Shown piece after piece: positions 45,048-58,902 of a DNA stretch of 64,000 bases. Source of the stretch: Alligator mississippiensis (lineage: Eukaryota > Chordata > Crocodylia > Alligatoridae). Location of the stretch: the NCBI RefSeq assembly GCF_030867095.1, contig NC_081825.1, positions 51,326,501 through 51,390,500 on the forward strand. The letters are read 5' to 3'. Both the position numbers and the translations under genes were made by a program. Each line of letters starts with the position of its first letter. Position 1 is the stretch's first letter. Below the pieces are notes generated by a model, which saw nothing but the letters and a program-made list of their open reading frames with translations, had not been told where the DNA came from and did no database searches.

Positions 45048-47235
45048 TGGGCTGCTTTCCTAGCTCAAGTAGAGTGTTGTGGGTTTTTTTTATACACAAC
45101 TAAAATATTTTCAAACAGCTGCAGTTTTCAACTTTCTTACACTTGGTTGGACAGCCAGCAGAGGTTAAACATGTAAAGAACTTACTTAAGGTCAGAAATA
45201 CATACCAGGAAAGTTGCACCTATTACCCAGTGACAAAAAGTAAACGTGTCTTTCAGCTGTAGAGCAAGATGCAAACCAAAGAAAAGCCACACTGCGAAGC
45301 GAAACTACTACAGTGCAGTTTTAAAAACTGACATGCAAGAGAAGAATGCAGGCAGCTTCCACAAGAATGAGCTCTATTGTCTGCAGTGCCCCTCTTGGTC
45401 TTTCCTCTCCTGTGACATGGGACAGGTAGGGAGCAAGGCAGGACTGCTTGTGGCCCCTGAGATTTCCAGACTTGCCCAAGTGCCTGTCAAGTCTAGTGTC
45501 TGTACAGGTCATGGAAGCAGACAGGACAAGGCTGGAGCAGCAGGGCCTTGGAAAGCTTCTCAGGCCTAGTTCGGAATGTGGAAGTGCCTCTGTCTGGAGA
45601 GGCATGTATGCTTTTTGCCTGCATCTAAAACAGGAGTTGGAGTGGCCTGGCCCTACACAGAGCTGGTTATCTGTGGCTGTCCCTGCACAGCACACTGCAT
45701 AGAGGTCTGGTTGTACATTGTTGGCAGTGGCAGTCACTGGTGCCTACTTTGAAGCCCTCCCAGATTCTTGTCCCCATGAGGGGGTCTGCAGGTTCCTAAG
45801 AGCTCCCAACCCTGCTCTCTTTCCAGGAAACTCTCTGAGCTCCTTTGTTTCGTTTAGCAGGATCTCCCAGGTATCTGTATGCATCTTCTGCATTTCAGAA
45901 ATAATGTTCACTGTATGCTTTATTTTGGGACCCTCTGTTGCCATATTTGTATGCTCAGGCTCTTGTTCAGGGTGACTGGGCCTCAGATCCCGTTGTGCCT
46001 GTGGTAGGATAGAAAGGCAGGTCATGTGCTTTTTTGTGTTTTGTTTTGGAAAGTCATAAATGAAATCTGTGTTCCAAGTTCACAGATAACAACTATTTTC
46101 ATTTTTGGCAAATCTGCCATTCTCATTTTCAGGTCCAGAGGTAGCATGTGAACATTTATGAAAGGAACTGCAGATCACATTACAGTAATTATTAAAAAAA
46201 AATATAATGTCAGATGTTCCTTAACTGTCAGCAGTACATGGCTAATGGAGACAGGCGTCGGAGCCTCTTTCGACCATTGGCTCCATCTTTTTTCAGGCTG
46301 GGCAACACTCTGAGAGTCCTTGGATGTGAAAGAGTGGTGGCATTTCAATACAATGGAGGGAGTGGTGGTGGTGGTAGGGGTGTGTGCTTCACGTGTGTGA
46401 AGCTGAATTTTAAGAGCCTGCAACAATACATATGAAAAAGGAGGAGTATTCTCAGTTACCAAAGTGGGTCCAGCAAGGCTTGCCTTGGAATTCCTGTTGC
46501 ATGACAAATTTGCAAGTTGCTTCCCAGGAAAAGATCAAAAAAGCACTGGTGAGCTGTGGAAGTAACTGCCATTTGAATGACACCTGTAACTGGTTTTCCT
46601 CTCCTTTCCCATCACCACAGAGTAGCCAGAAGAGGAACACAACAGGTTGGACTTTTGCTGGTGAGGGCTTCATTGATTTACCTCTGCAGAAAACATTAAT
46701 ATTCACTCTGCAGTTAATGTTAATGGAAACTGTCAAATCCATCCCCACTCTCCCAAGACATCTTTCCCTGAAACAGACTGGCAGGGCAGTACATACTTGT
46801 AGCGACTTTAGTATTAACAAATATTGCCCATTAAAGGGGCACATAGTTCACAGGTTAAGTCTCAACTTCATTTTTGTGATTTTTTTCATCAACTGTAATT
46901 GTTTAGATACTTTGTACTCATGCAGAATGTTACAACGTATTAGAAAAAACATATTCAATCTCCCATAATAATTCTGAATCATTGCAATATCATGCTGTGG
47001 TAGGTAAACTTAGAATTTGGCTTGTGCTTTTGAACTTTTCTCCGAAGTTGGTGGCCATCTTGGCAAGCATGTGGCTCTAGGGGTGGAGGGAGGCAGGGGA
47101 TAAGTAGAGAAAACTGTTGGGTAAACACATGCTGCTGTGTAAACATGGCAAATGTTTGAAACAAAAACTGCTGACACCTTGAGGATGCCAAAATTCCCCT
47201 TAATGTCACACTGAGTGGCCATCTGCTTAGCTAGG

Positions 47236-47448
47236 CATGGTCAATCTGCAGTATAGTTGCTGCAAGTTGCATGAACAACCTCTGTGTATATGACACAGCA
47301 AAGTGGGGAGGGAACAGAGAAAACAGCAGCAGATAGGGCAGGGAGCAAAAAACAAAGCAACAGATCAGGCAGGCGAATAGGATCAGAGCGGCATGAGTGG
47401 GTGAGGCTTAGTTTGTGGCACACCCGTCAGAAAAATTAGCTCCCTCTG
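47236..47448 (-). mobile_element. hAT-like short element, reverse sibling of 38432
   Basis: Read on the minus strand it shares with 38432-38640 the words gtgccacaaa(c/t)taa, gatctgttgct, ctccctgcc(c)tatctgc and tttgctgtgtca. Its ends are CATGGTCAATCTG and ctccctctg. The flanking 8-mers agree poorly, so the duplication has decayed. Confidence 0.65.
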
Positions 47449-48149
47449 GACTAGGAAATATTTCACTCTTCTCTCAAAACAATAAGATGGTGGGCTATGC
47501 TTACTGGGAAGAGGCTCCAATTTCCTCAGGATTCTTCACTGCGTGGGCATCCATGGGTTAGCACTGAACAAGTCCTTGGAAGACTCTTCCAGGATCCCTG
47601 GAAGGACAGGTGCTTGGAGAAAGCTGCTTTGGATTCATCTACATTCAAGGCATCATAATGTGTCTGCTTTCTGGAACCCCTTGGTTGTAGCCACTTCTCT
47701 TTCTTCCTTTCTGCAAATGGAAGACCCTAGGAGAAGAACCAGGGATCTTGTAACATCCTGGCTTCATGGAGGCTGATGAGGCTCTTACTAGTACAGCAGG
47801 CACCCAGTTTTGAAAACTAATTCATATATTGCAGTACTTACTTCCCTGCAGAGGGATTGGGCAGTGGGACCAGCCAGGGCAGAATAAACCTGAGCCTGTA
47901 CTTATTCGTTTATCTCTTTACACCCCACTTATTGATCCCACACTGTGTGGTACCCTTCAAAGGCTCTTGTGACACTTCAGGATGCCATGGCAACCTGATT
48001 GAGAATCACTGCAGTAGCCAGATGTTTGATGTACTTCCAGTATTGCGACCTGGTCTAGTCAATGATCTGCTGAATAAGTTACTTTGACAGGGTGGTGATA
48101 TGATGGCTATGCCTACTACCAGCAAGCCAAAATCGTTGTGCTTGCTGCA

Positions 48150-48310
48150 AAGATGACCGTAGAGGGGTGCAGGGCCCAGGGCAAATCAGCATGTGCAAGG
48201 CCCCTTTAACACAGCGAGGGGTGGGGCTGTGACCACTCCACCCAGCTCCTGCCCGGCTCCGTGGGGTCCCTCAAAGCACGGGGCCCAGGGCGGTCGCACT
48301 GATTTGTCCC
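48150..48310. repeat. GC-rich repeat-like block
   Basis: gggcccagggc occurs at both ends of the block (about 48170 and 48280), with GC-rich DNA between and AT-rich DNA outside. It may be a further short DNA transposon, but no clean inverted ends or duplication were found. Confidence 0.35.
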
Positions 48311-51198
48311 CACAGAGGACGGCTTTGGCTTGCTGTATACTCTCCAAATACTGTCCAGGATGCAACTATGTTTCACTGTCCAGCTAGCTGCATGTTGGGA
48401 GCAGATAATCAGACTGGCAATTTAGGCATTAGCTGGCAGCCTGATACAGTCCAGGAGAAAGTTATAGAGTTATAAAGTGACATCTGACTTCCAGGCAGTA
48501 AGGGGAACAGGGAATTGTGGGATTGTCCATGGAGGACTGACTGTATTTGTGTGAGTCCTGTAGCTACAACTGAAAACAAAATTGATTATTTAGAGGCAAG
48601 TAGCAGCTGAGGAAGAATCAGAGCAGAGCTTTTTGACTTGGACTGTACCTGTCCTGGGAAACAAATGTAGTGATTTTTTAATTGTGGACAGTTGGGTGGT
48701 ATTGGCATGAACACAAACTTGAATTCACAGCTAGCTACAAGCGTATATGGGTCAACAGGGGACCTTCTAACTAGGGAAGCTGCTACGAGATGGTGGGGTA
48801 GAGAAGCATGGTGAGTGGCTTGGTAAAGTGAGATGCCTGAGACATGGGTACAGTGGACATTTTTTTATTTGGGAGCGAGTGTTTTAACCAGAAAATATCA
48901 TAGGTCCTGCTTTCTAAGCCAGACATTTTCTTAGATAAAGATGCATCATATTCAAATGTCAGAATCACTTCACTGCTCTGTGCACATGAGAATTTTTTAC
49001 ATGACTCATCTACTTACTACCTTGCACTTCAAAAAAGTTTCTGGATGGAGCATTAAGCTTTGGTTTCTAACTTACACATTAAAGACTCTGCGGGAGTTTT
49101 GATTCAGTATAGACTGCAAGTTCAAGCCTTCTGGTCTTGTACTGAAAAGCAGTTGGCTCCAGGCTTGGTCTCATGGGAGGAAAGACAGGAAACCCATGCT
49201 AGTTCATCAGAGGGCAACAAAGCACTTCATATTGAAACTGCCTTGCAGTTAAAATACTATCCAAAGTTTCATCCCATTTTTAATAGTCTCATTGCTTTTT
49301 GTCAGCATTGTACTGTTTTGAGTACTATTCCATTTTGTGGCCTGCGTTCATAGCCAGGGAGAGAAGGCAAGGCCTTATCACACCTCATATTTTGTTGTGG
49401 AAGGAGTGAGGCAATGGACAGCTATGGCCAAAATTCTGTCGCAACAAATAAAGCTGAGAAAATGCATCAAAAGCCATCTCTCAGCTCCAGGAAGCCCCTG
49501 CATGGATAGGAGTTCCACTGCCTTGGGGTTCTGTCATTTTAGGGATTGAAAACAGACTGAGGGAAGGACAGAAAAATCTACCACAAACATCAGCTAAAAC
49601 CTACAGACCCTTGAGGGTTCTTTTGAGTCAGAGAATATGGGCATCTTCAGCACTTAATTTCAATGGATTCCTTCTCCATACTGCCTTTTTTTCCTTCCCC
49701 ACTGCATGAATGATGTCTGCAGGCTAAGGAAGTAGTGTAGACAATGGACCTCAGTATGAATGCCTGCACATCCTTCACAGATACCCCCAAGGTCAGCATG
49801 ATTTCCTCTGTAGAATTTGGGTTATGGGAGCAGGAGTACACTCTGCATGTACAGAGTGGAAAATTCCTGGTGTGACATATGATCTCAGTGGAATATATGG
49901 AACCACAACATCAGATAGATTTCTAATTTTCAGCCTCCTACTTTGCCACTTATGCATCTCCTTTTCCCAGCAGAGCTGGACATAGACCTAAGCCCTCTGA
50001 TTAAGCATTTAGCATCCACTTGCTAAATCATTCACGAAGGCCTAAAACTGGATTTAATGGGCTTCCAGATTCACATCAGTAGTAGTCAGTTCTGTTTTGG
50101 TAGTGGGACAGTTTCCCAGTTGCTGAAAGTGAAGTCAGTGCAGCTGTGTCAGTCAAGAGCAACTGAGGATCCAGCCCAGAAAGTTTATAGCAGAGTTTAA
50201 ATTAGTTCTAACAAAGACAAGACACACCCACTGTTAACATGTGTTATGCCATGCACAAAAAATGTGTATGTTTGTATGTTTGAGCTCCAGTGGAAGAATT
50301 ATACAGATATATTGCAATGTAAAATGGCGCTAATCCACTTGACTTCCTTATTAATCTGCAGTCCTGTTTAGTTCATTTTATTGTTTGTATTAGAAAAATA
50401 ATAAATTACAGCTTGAAAAGTACTTTAATTTTATGACTGCTAGGGAAATGCAGTTCATTAAAAGAAATTTTTATTATCCATGATAAACAAAGTATTAAAA
50501 AAAACCACCTTGGCAAAGTCTTGAGTTGTCATAGCAGCCAGGGTCCCGGTGCTGTTCTTGAACCAATCCCAATGCAGCAAGGTCATCTTAAAAACACAGC
50601 TGAGTTTCAATGGCACTTTTTATGTTAATATCCTCAGAATGACTCAGGCATTTTTTTAACCTTATGATAAGTTAATCATTAATAAAGATCCTACAGAACT
50701 GAAATAAGCTGGCAAACTAGGGCAACACAAAACACTCCTGTAAATTATCTATATTTAAAACTATCACAATGCTTACAAAATGTACGCCCTGTTACTTTGT
50801 TTGAATCTTTAAGAAAGGATTGGGTGTAAAAATGTTAATAATTAAAGAGACACATATTTTTTAAAAAAGGAAGGGGAAATGGAATTTGAAGGACTAAGTA
50901 AAAATTTTACAACAACTATTCATGATTTCACTAGGAAAAACACTTTATTTTGGCATTTTGATCAGATCAGAAGACTGTACTGTAGGTCTTGACACACCTT
51001 TACTTTGCAAAGAACTGTATGGAGCTTGCTTTGCTTTTCTCTTCAAAGAAAATGTAGCTGGGACACATAGAGGAAAACAGTTCAAGGGTTCAGTTTAAGG
51101 CTGGAGGAGTCAGGGCACTACTGAATAACTTAAAAATGAAAACATTTACCTACCTCAAAAAGTTCAGGCTTCAAGGCCACAATGATACCATACCCATG

Positions 51199-51245
51199 TT
51201 TTTTTTTTTCCACTCTCTCTCTCTCCCCCTCCCTCCCTCTCTTTC
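51199..51245 (+). repeat. Polypyrimidine tract
   Basis: A T run is followed by (CT)n and CCCT repeats; the whole stretch is pyrimidine on the plus strand apart from one or two A bases near its start. Confidence 0.9.
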
Positions 51246-52980
51246 AACGCCCACGTATAAGCCTGTGGCCCGACTGCTCCCTTGACATGCAATAGCTGAG
51301 TTAACAATCTCTCACCTTGAACCTGAGACACATTGTGGGTGCTTTCAGGTGCAACTGAAATCAGTGGAAGGTAATTAACAACTCAGAAGATGAGGCTCTC
51401 TCCTGAACCATTGAAGTTCCCTGGCTTTCAGTGTTAGTGTGGGTTAGAAGCCTTTATGCAGATGGCCTTCCATGAAAACCCCTTTTCAGCCTCCTGTCAG
51501 TTTGGGTAAAGACACACATACATTGGGAGCCATTTCAAAAGGGGATCTGCTGATCAGGAGTTCAGCTATTACCTTCAGGAGCAATACAAATATAGTAAAA
51601 TTGCTCTAACTTTAAGTCTGAATGAAGTGCTGAAGTTGGAGCCATGTATCGTTCTCAGCTTGTGCACACATAACTGCCCCTGCAAGAGCAAGAGTCCTGT
51701 CTCTCCTTTGTATTTATTAGAGCTGATCCTTTCTTAGTTGTCCCAGACCCTTCTTTTTGTTCTCTTTATGCCACTTTGCTGTTCCTTTCTCCAGTTTTGT
51801 CTTCAGTACATTTGCCCATAGATGAACTTACACCAAAGAAACAACCAATGATTTTTCAAAAGGCTATGGAGAAGGCCAGGTAGGCAGAAGCAACCTAGCA
51901 GTCTGAGTACAAAAGGACTCTAATGGATGATTGATACATGCAGAATTAAAGCACTACATAGCTAGATTACCAGTTCAATTATGCATCAGTTCAGTCCTGT
52001 TACAGCCATGACTTTTAGGCATATCTTCAAGTTTAAACCCAGTGGGACAAATACTTAGAACATGGAGCTGTTTGTAGAGCCTTCTCAAAATTGGCCCAGG
52101 TCAGCAGTGACAGAGTTGTTACCATGGTTGGTCAGTAGCTTATCTAAAAACAGATGCTGGTCTCAGGCCAGTGCCTACAAAGGTGTCCACATTACAAATG
52201 GCAAAAAGTGCCAGGCTTGGCAGTGAGGCCAAAGACAGAATTGGCATTGAGCCTAGCTATCATATGACACCTGAAAGTATTTCCACTTGTTGATGTTGAA
52301 ACAATGGACAAAATATGGATCAGCTGCTGCCTGCTTTGAGGATATCTTCAGTCTGCAAGTCTGCTATGTGTCTAATGTTAAAATAGGAAGCACATACACA
52401 CTACTAGCTTATTTCTCCCACTGACTTGCAGTGCGTTTGTTGATGACCGCTGTTGAAAACACTGCCAATCAACATGCCCAACTATTTGGCAGCTTAGTGC
52501 TATGCACAGGTAGAAAGTAAGATGAGCTAACCAGGTCAGGTCTACTTATGTCCAGAGGTAGAGTATAAACAAGGTAGTATGAGTTATATACCTCGATCCC
52601 ACTATCTTTGAAATCAATGGGAATATTGTATTAAACTCAATCGAAGTTGGATTGTGGCACATAGAGGGTATATTCTTTTCAGGTGCTAAAGTAAAAGCAA
52701 GCAGTGGGGCAGCATATTTGGTCTTTATCTGCTAAGAACAGAGTATGTCTTACTGATGCTCCTTGTCTGATGCTGCTAAAAATACAGAGAGAACTCCCCC
52801 AGCTGGTTGCAGAGGGAGAGAAATCCCTCTTCTGTTTTTGATTTAACATTGAATCTGCACAAAATATTCTTTTGCCCACTTGTGTGTGAAGCAAATCAGT
52901 GAAGAGAACCTGTCAAATGCAACAGCTTGGCAAGAGGAATTTTAAAATGAAACAGCAATATCAATTTTTAAAGAATGCTT

Positions 52981-52986
52981 TATTTA
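52981..52986 (-). promoter_or_regulatory. Candidate distal polyadenylation signal for RBM47
   Basis: AATAAA on the minus strand (tttatt on the plus strand) lies 2.8 kb past the RBM47 stop. I saw no other canonical AATAAA between it and the stop codon. Using it would give a 3' untranslated region of about 2.8 kb; this is inference from the hexamer alone. Confidence 0.3.
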
Positions 52987-53117
52987 CTACATCCTAGGAA
53001 TGTACCGTAAATGGAGCAAGAACTGAATAAACATAGAACCTTTCAACAATATGAGGACAAGAGATATAGTAAAACACCTAAAATACTAGCACGTTTGAAA
53101 AATAAGGCACATGATAT

Positions 53118-53170
53118 ACACACACACATACAAACACGTATAGATGTGTGTGTGTGTTTGTGTGTGTATA
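53118..53170 (+). repeat. (CA)n-(GT)n self-complementary microsatellite
   Basis: acacacacacatacaaacac is followed within a few bases by tgtgtgtgtgtttgtgtgtg. The two halves are inverted, so the tract can fold on itself. It would lie within the transcript if the distal polyadenylation signal is used. Confidence 0.85.
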
Positions 53171-54486
53171 TCTTTGTATACTTTGTTCTTAACCTAAAAA
53201 TGTTCACATTTCAAGTTATAAACTTACCTCAGTAGTGTACATGAAATGGTTTAGAAACAAGTATAAAGAGAGACCATAGATGGGAGCCTCAAAGATATCA
53301 TTTAACAGGCTGTAAATCCAACACTGACCTAATCCTGCTGATGGAACAGGTAAGCACAGTCCCCTGCACCTATGTGGAGCTCCAAAGATCAGAACCAAAG
53401 TTGCTTGGCCTTTGCCATGTTAGGATATCATCTCTATTTTTGTTGCACATAATATACAGACTGATGAAAAATACAGTAAGAACTTTAATTGATATTTGAA
53501 GCACTGGGGCCAGACCATAAAAAAGACAAGCTGAGGAGAGATGGATCCAGTGAATATCTCTTGTTGGGCATAGACATAGGGGAGGGCAATGATGACCCCC
53601 TAATTCCTCCTTGGCTGGATATCTGCAGCACTGGAGCTTGTCAAGGTTCTAGATAAAGGTACGGGGAGGCAAAAGCAGGGAAGCAACCTGCACTTCACTT
53701 TCTGCTGTCCCTAGGAGAACCTATGTAGCAAAGCGATCAACTACTGAAATGGCATTAATTCATGGGTCTTATCCTTGCCTTCTAGTACTCAGCCAATGGT
53801 ACCACTCAGAAAAACAATCTTGAGTCCTTCAGAAAAACATCTCTGGCCTTCAGTAGGCTGCAGCTATTGTTCCCCATGGAGCTCCCACAGTATCAGGCCT
53901 TGAAGGTTGCCCATTTTGTGTACTTTGGCACTTGGATAATATTCAAATAGGGTGGAGTCTTTGAGCTGAGGTCTAGATATATTTTCAGAAACACCAGAAT
54001 GCGTGATAAAACTGTCATGGGAAGGAGCATTTCGGTCAGAGTCCAATTTAATGGTTAACTTCCTTACAGTGCTTTTGATAAAAGTAAGGTAGGACTGAAT
54101 ATAACAGCGCTCAGCCAAAGAAAAACGACTAAACTAACTGCCAAATTTAAGACAAGAAAATATATAATAAGCCCGCACTTACTTTAGTGAGACATGATCT
54201 GAAATTGTTGTCAGTGGGCAAAAACCATGCCTTTTGATGGATCCCCAGCTCGTTCTTATAGGAAAAAAAGCAAACAAAACAAGAAAGCACAATTGTTTAC
54301 TCGCTATTTGCTGTGCACCTCACTTCACTAGAGTTGTTTTGGCAGAGCTGATGCACTTCATAAAGTGAGTGAGCTCTTCCTTTAACATTTTACTGTATTT
54401 TACATTCACTGTGATACTAAATAAAAGCCTTTAAACAGGCCACAAAACACTGCAATAATATATTTACTTCTTAATAAAACAAACTT

Positions 54487-54492
54487 TTTAAT
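54487..54492 (-). promoter_or_regulatory. Candidate proximal polyadenylation signal (ATTAAA)
   Basis: ATTAAA on the minus strand lies 1.27 kb after the RBM47 stop. It is followed downstream on that strand by a T/G-rich stretch, so it is a possible alternative end. Evidence is limited to the variant hexamer. Confidence 0.25.
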
Positions 54493-55765
54493 AACGTTGA
54501 AATAAAATGTTTTTGTTTTGTAGCAAACCACATACCATGTAAATTTGCAACATAAAATGACTTTAAAAATGTATATTAGAAGATATTTACAAACTCTATT
54601 TCTTAAACTTATAGGAGGCTAATCGCTCCCTTCCCCAATGTGCATGCATAACTCCAACTAATGCAAACTGGAATTAGGCGTGGAAGGGAGAAGGGGAGGG
54701 AGGCTAGCCCCTTTTTATGAAGTCCAGTATCACTAACACCCCTAGTACCTCAGAAATTTTGCATGAAACATGATGAAACTATACGTAAATAATGCATTAC
54801 TTCCTGTTGACAAGAGCACATACAGTCCTTGTCTACAATATCATACATTCTCAGTCACTACAACTTACACTTCAAAAGAATAAAATAAAGAGCATTTAAA
54901 AAGAGCCTAGGTCTGTATACTGGAAAAAAATCTAAGTCAAGACATGAAATACCAGACACTCAGTTCTGCATGTGCTTTGAGGCTGAATTGGCTAACTTGA
55001 ATAAATATAAAGCTGGATGTTATGGAAAACTTGACAACCTTTCCTTTAGTTAACATGATTCAGTCAATTCAGCTTTAAAGAGTTTCATTTTATGAGATTT
55101 TTTTTTTAACTAGATGTTTGGTGCTTGTGATTCTAAGACACTAACAAACAGATTGTACGAATGTCAGCACATAATGCAGAGGTCTTGCTCATTTTCAAAT
55201 TGCACTTTCCAGTAAATAACTTTTTAAATAAGATACTTGTTGTTTCTTTTAAAAAAATTCTAAGGTAGGTATTTTTTAAATATTGAATATATTTTTCAAA
55301 ATATATTGTTTAACTTTCCCTAGCTGCTCAGGTGTGCTTTTTTAATACATAGCTGATATATTATTAAAGGCACTACAAAATAGAAATCTCTGGAGTGCAG
55401 AAGTTACTAAAAAATAACCTTCATACCACAAATATATTGAAAATATAACTGCTAAAAAAACAAGACCCTATGCAACCCGACTAATGTGTATAAATTTGTA
55501 TAGACAATGGGTTCACTGCATGTAGGTCATTTAGAAATGTATGAATGAATACAGGTATGTTAAAACAGCCTAAAAAATTAAGTGAAAACTTCATGCGTAT
55601 AAAATATTTCAGACATAATATTTGATAACATTCTTCACTTTCAGGTTTTTATATTAGTTACTGAGTCCAAACATATTCTTTTGCAGTAGGTTCTTTCTTC
55701 ATAAATAGTAAAGTGTTCCTTCAGTGTTTGTTCCCCCCCCCACCCCTCCACTGTGGCTGATAGTC
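54487..55765 (-). other. RBM47: RBM47 3' untranslated region (at least proximal part)
   Basis: AT-rich, repeat-poor DNA directly follows the stop codon on the minus strand, including a run of nine G (plus-strand C's at 55733-55741) close to the stop and many ATTTA- and TTTTTA-type words. The extent is not fixed, because no cDNA is available; it may continue to 52981. The lack of transposons here, compared with the DNA further left, fits transcribed and partly constrained sequence. Confidence 0.6.
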
Positions 55766-56014
55766 TCAGTATGTCTGGTAGACATCGTGTATTGGAACCT
55801 GGATTGTAGCAGCAGGGAATGCCTGAGGTATATAGCCGGCATATCCTCCATAAGCTGCTGCTGCTGCAACTGCTGCATTCTTTTGTAGTGTGGCTATCGT
55901 TGCTGTTGCTGTGCCAGGTGCTGCAAATGGAACATAACTTGCACCGTAAATCCCTGCAGCAGGAATTCTCTGAACGTTGTGAGCCATAGTGTACACTGGT
56001 GTTAGTGGGCGACC
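55766..56014 (-). CDS. RBM47: RBM47 last coding exon
   Basis: RBM47 is an RNA-binding protein with three RRMs that acts in nuclear RNA processing and as an APOBEC1 cofactor in C-to-U editing of apolipoprotein B mRNA. This exon begins after a good acceptor (ttctgttctcag at 56015-56026) and starts in phase 0 with [18 protein letters not shown]. It continues with [60 protein letters not shown] and YQTY before the stop at 55766-55768 (82 residues). The alanine/glycine/tyrosine-rich low-complexity text and the QTY end are those of RBM47. The paralogue A1CF ends differently (no such QTY terminus), so it is excluded. The frame joins exactly with the upstream exon. Confidence 0.93.
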   Translation of the reverse strand, partial: GRPLTPVYTMAHNVQRIPAAGIYGASYVPFAAPGTATATIATLQKNAAVAAAAAYGGYAGYIPQAFPAATIQVPIHDVYQTY

Positions 56015-57319
56015 CTGAGAACAGAAAAGTAATGGTAAGTCTGTATGGTTCTAATGCAGAGGTGCTATCCAGCCATGAGCAGTGTAACAGGCAGAGTTTA
56101 CGTACTTTTCATTTCAAAGGACAAACTTCGATTTCTAAAGTTGAATAGGGATGATATGGTGACAGAACTGGGAGCAAGGAGATGCTGGGTTAGATATGGT
56201 GGAACCAGGCTGTGGGCTTGTAAGGGCACAGAATTTAGTAGCTTGTGTGACATCTGCTCTGCCACAGGTCTTCAAGTCAGTAAGTACTGCCCAGAAATTG
56301 AGACAGGCCAACTGTGGGAGTGGTGAAATCCCAGCAAAAGGGTGATATCACTTCCCTCATGGAAGACCTCTGTTGGCTCCTTGTCCACTTGTACATTAAG
56401 ATAGAAATCTCTTATTTCTGCCTTCAAAAAGGCTGCACAGTTCTGCTCCTTCCCATTTATCTTTTCTTGTCAAGTTCTGCGTTGTCTTTTTTGCTCTGAC
56501 AATGTTCCCAGGCTTATCTGTTTATCATCACTTAATCACTTCTAAATGCTCTGATGTATGGACCCTGACCATGGTTCTACCTCCTTGCCTATATTTACAT
56601 GCTTCTTAAAGATGCATCTCTCCTTTGGCCTGCAATGGATATGACTCACGTGCACGCAAGACCATTCCTAATTGTTTTAAACACCTGGAAAGTATATAGT
56701 ACACTCCAGGAGCCACCATAAACATGCATTCATCTCTAAAGTCCCAGCAGGACTTCTGTGAAACTTCAGATGTAAATTAAACCTCTCTTATTTGGTGAAG
56801 GCAGCAGTGGTCTCCATGATTGACTTCCCTGAGATGGATTCCTGTAGTCCTAGTGGTACAGGAGGGGCTAGTTATTTTCCTCCTTCCTCCAGCACTCACA
56901 GAGGCAAATAAAGTTCCTGGATTCTGTTCTTGGTTGTATCACAGACATATGTAGGACACTGGACATGTCAGCAGGCCTTAATTCTGCAGTGTATGCCCGA
57001 TAGTACCTTTCCTAACTCATTTCTTGTTGTGGAGCTAAATTCACCTGTTTGTGAAATGGCTGATAGCTTCATAATGGAAGAGGCTATTGGGACACCATGC
57101 GTTGTCTTCTCTCTTCTCTTCCTGGAATCTCAACATGCATTTCTACAGAGCTTGCCAAATTAGTGTTATAGCTAAAAGATTACATAGTTTACAAAAGCCC
57201 TTTGGGACAAGGACCATCATCTGGTTCTGTCTGCATTGCATGCAATACAAGGGGATTCTGGTCCTGTGCTTGGTCTCCAGGGCACTACCAACAGACGGAG
57301 CATTCTAGGTCCTCCTTAG

Positions 57320-57600
57320 CCTGAGAAGGAGGCTCAAACCTGCAATTTCCATCTCCCAGGAGAGCTCCCTAATCATCAGGCTATAGACTGTCTGGAGTAG
57401 GGACACTATCCAGACCTATGGTTGAAACTGTAGCACTTTGTAGAAAGGAATGCTGGGTTCTTGAGGCCAGAGCAAGAGAGTGAATAAGGGGAAACCTGAC
57501 TCTGTAGCTTAGGCAAGAGGGACCTACCACCCAGGTCTTGTGCTTCTGAGCAAGTGTTCTAACCACTGGACTCACATAAAGGTGAGCAATGTCACCACTT
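57320..57600 (-). repeat. Old tRNA-type SINE relics in RBM47 intron
   Basis: Two text blocks, ggctcaaacctgcaatttcc ... ctaatcatcaggctatagac and ccacccaggtcttgtgcttc ... gttctaaccactggac, are inverse forms of a common amniote SINE with a GGTTCAAATCC-like B-box region. Both are strongly diverged. Confidence 0.45.
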
Positions 57601-58602
57601 CCCTCTCCCCTGATTGTTCATTAGTAGAAATGAGTGATCCAGTTCCCTATACCAGAAAGCAGTTTCAGGTTGACAACCAGTCTCAGTCTTGCATAACTGC
57701 CTAACTGTGACCTACAGGTAGATTCCTAAGTCTGGGGAAGAGGTGCAATTCAAAAGACAACTTCCTTCCTTCAGTGTTTTCTACTGGCTCCCATCCTGCT
57801 TAGCTAGCTGGCTTCTGTGAATCCCATTTCTAGTTTTCTGCCTTAAACTGTGGGGGGAATACAGGCACTTTCTAACTCTTGGAGTCAGGTGCTCTAAGGT
57901 TAGGGATGGGAACAAGCAGCGTTGTTATGCCCTTTGTGGGTCTGGCCCTGGAAGTGCCTTAACTATATTTTACTCTGTAATCCAATGAGAATTCTGTCAG
58001 TCTGTGTCAAGCATAAGAGCTTATTATTTGCAAAGATCTTGTTAACCATGTACCATCAGTGTCTTCCATTAAAGGATCTAGAAGTGCTTTAGAAACATTC
58101 ATGAAAGTATCCTCCTGGGAGACAGGAAAGGGTATTTACTGATGTTTGACAAGCAGGTAAGCAAAATACAGAGTGACTGAATCATTCATCATCACATAGC
58201 AACTCAGCAGTAAAGCTATGTCAAGAGAAACTGGGAACAGAATTCCTTCCCCTGATGTTGATGACTAAATCTTCTCTGCTTTGACAACAATCTTGCCTTG
58301 CCATGGCCAATATGCTCCCTTCCTTGGTGATAAATGAGGAGGAGAAAATAAAATGTGGTGGAAAAGGACCTCAAACTGAAGAGGAAGCTAATGCTGTAAG
58401 TTTTCCAACTCCTTTCCTGAAGTGCAAAAACACTTCACTATAGTATCTGAACTTGGATTGGTTGCACAGCTTTGGTGGGGAATGTGCTGAGACAGTGGGA
58501 CAATATTCCAGCTCTATACAGCACGGCCCCTTGCAACTCAACATGTCAATATAATACTTTGTATGTGTCATAGTTTAAATGCTTGAAGCTGATATGCTAA
58601 GA

Positions 58603-58902
58603 CAGTGGTTCTCAACCTGTTTAGATTCAAGACACCCCTCATTACACTCGAGGCCCCTCTCAGAAAATGCTGGCTCTTAGTTTTTACTCATTTTTTTACT
58701 ACAACAAAAATAACAGAACAATTCTTCTGTTGTGGAGATCTCAAAAAGCCCACAACAGGTTATAATGTTTTTAACACTATGGATTCCTATTTGACATTTC
58801 TAGGTTTACTTTGTGAATCATGTTTGTATACCTAATGGTGCTAATATCATGTGGTACCATTAAAAGGATCTCAAGGCATTCCAGGGTGCCCCAGAATCAC
58901 TG
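58603..58902. mobile_element. hAT-like element in RBM47 intron, sibling of 34149
   Basis: The left end CAGTGGTTCTCAACC and right end CCAGAATCACTG are inverted. The interior aligns with 34149-34463. The flanks tgctaaga and ggataaag do not make a convincing duplication. Confidence 0.75.

Larger units (their letters stand above)
45048..52980. other. Long intergenic stretch, few recognisable features
   Basis: I find no host gene here. Apart from the hAT-like element at 47236, the GC-rich block at 48150 and a pyrimidine tract at 51199, it is ordinary single-copy-looking DNA with only short chance frames. The longest of these (46432-46968) has no recognisable domain and no splice context I would trust. 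Confidence 0.4.

Noticed and set aside
46432..46968. 178-codon frame as a possible exon
   Set aside because: No recognisable domain, no convincing splice sites and no matching neighbour exon. I cannot support it.
1..52980. Search for the expected neighbour CHRNA9 or any other host gene downstream of RBM47
   Set aside because: No nicotinic-receptor exon text or other host exon was recognised. The neighbour, if synteny holds, lies outside the window.
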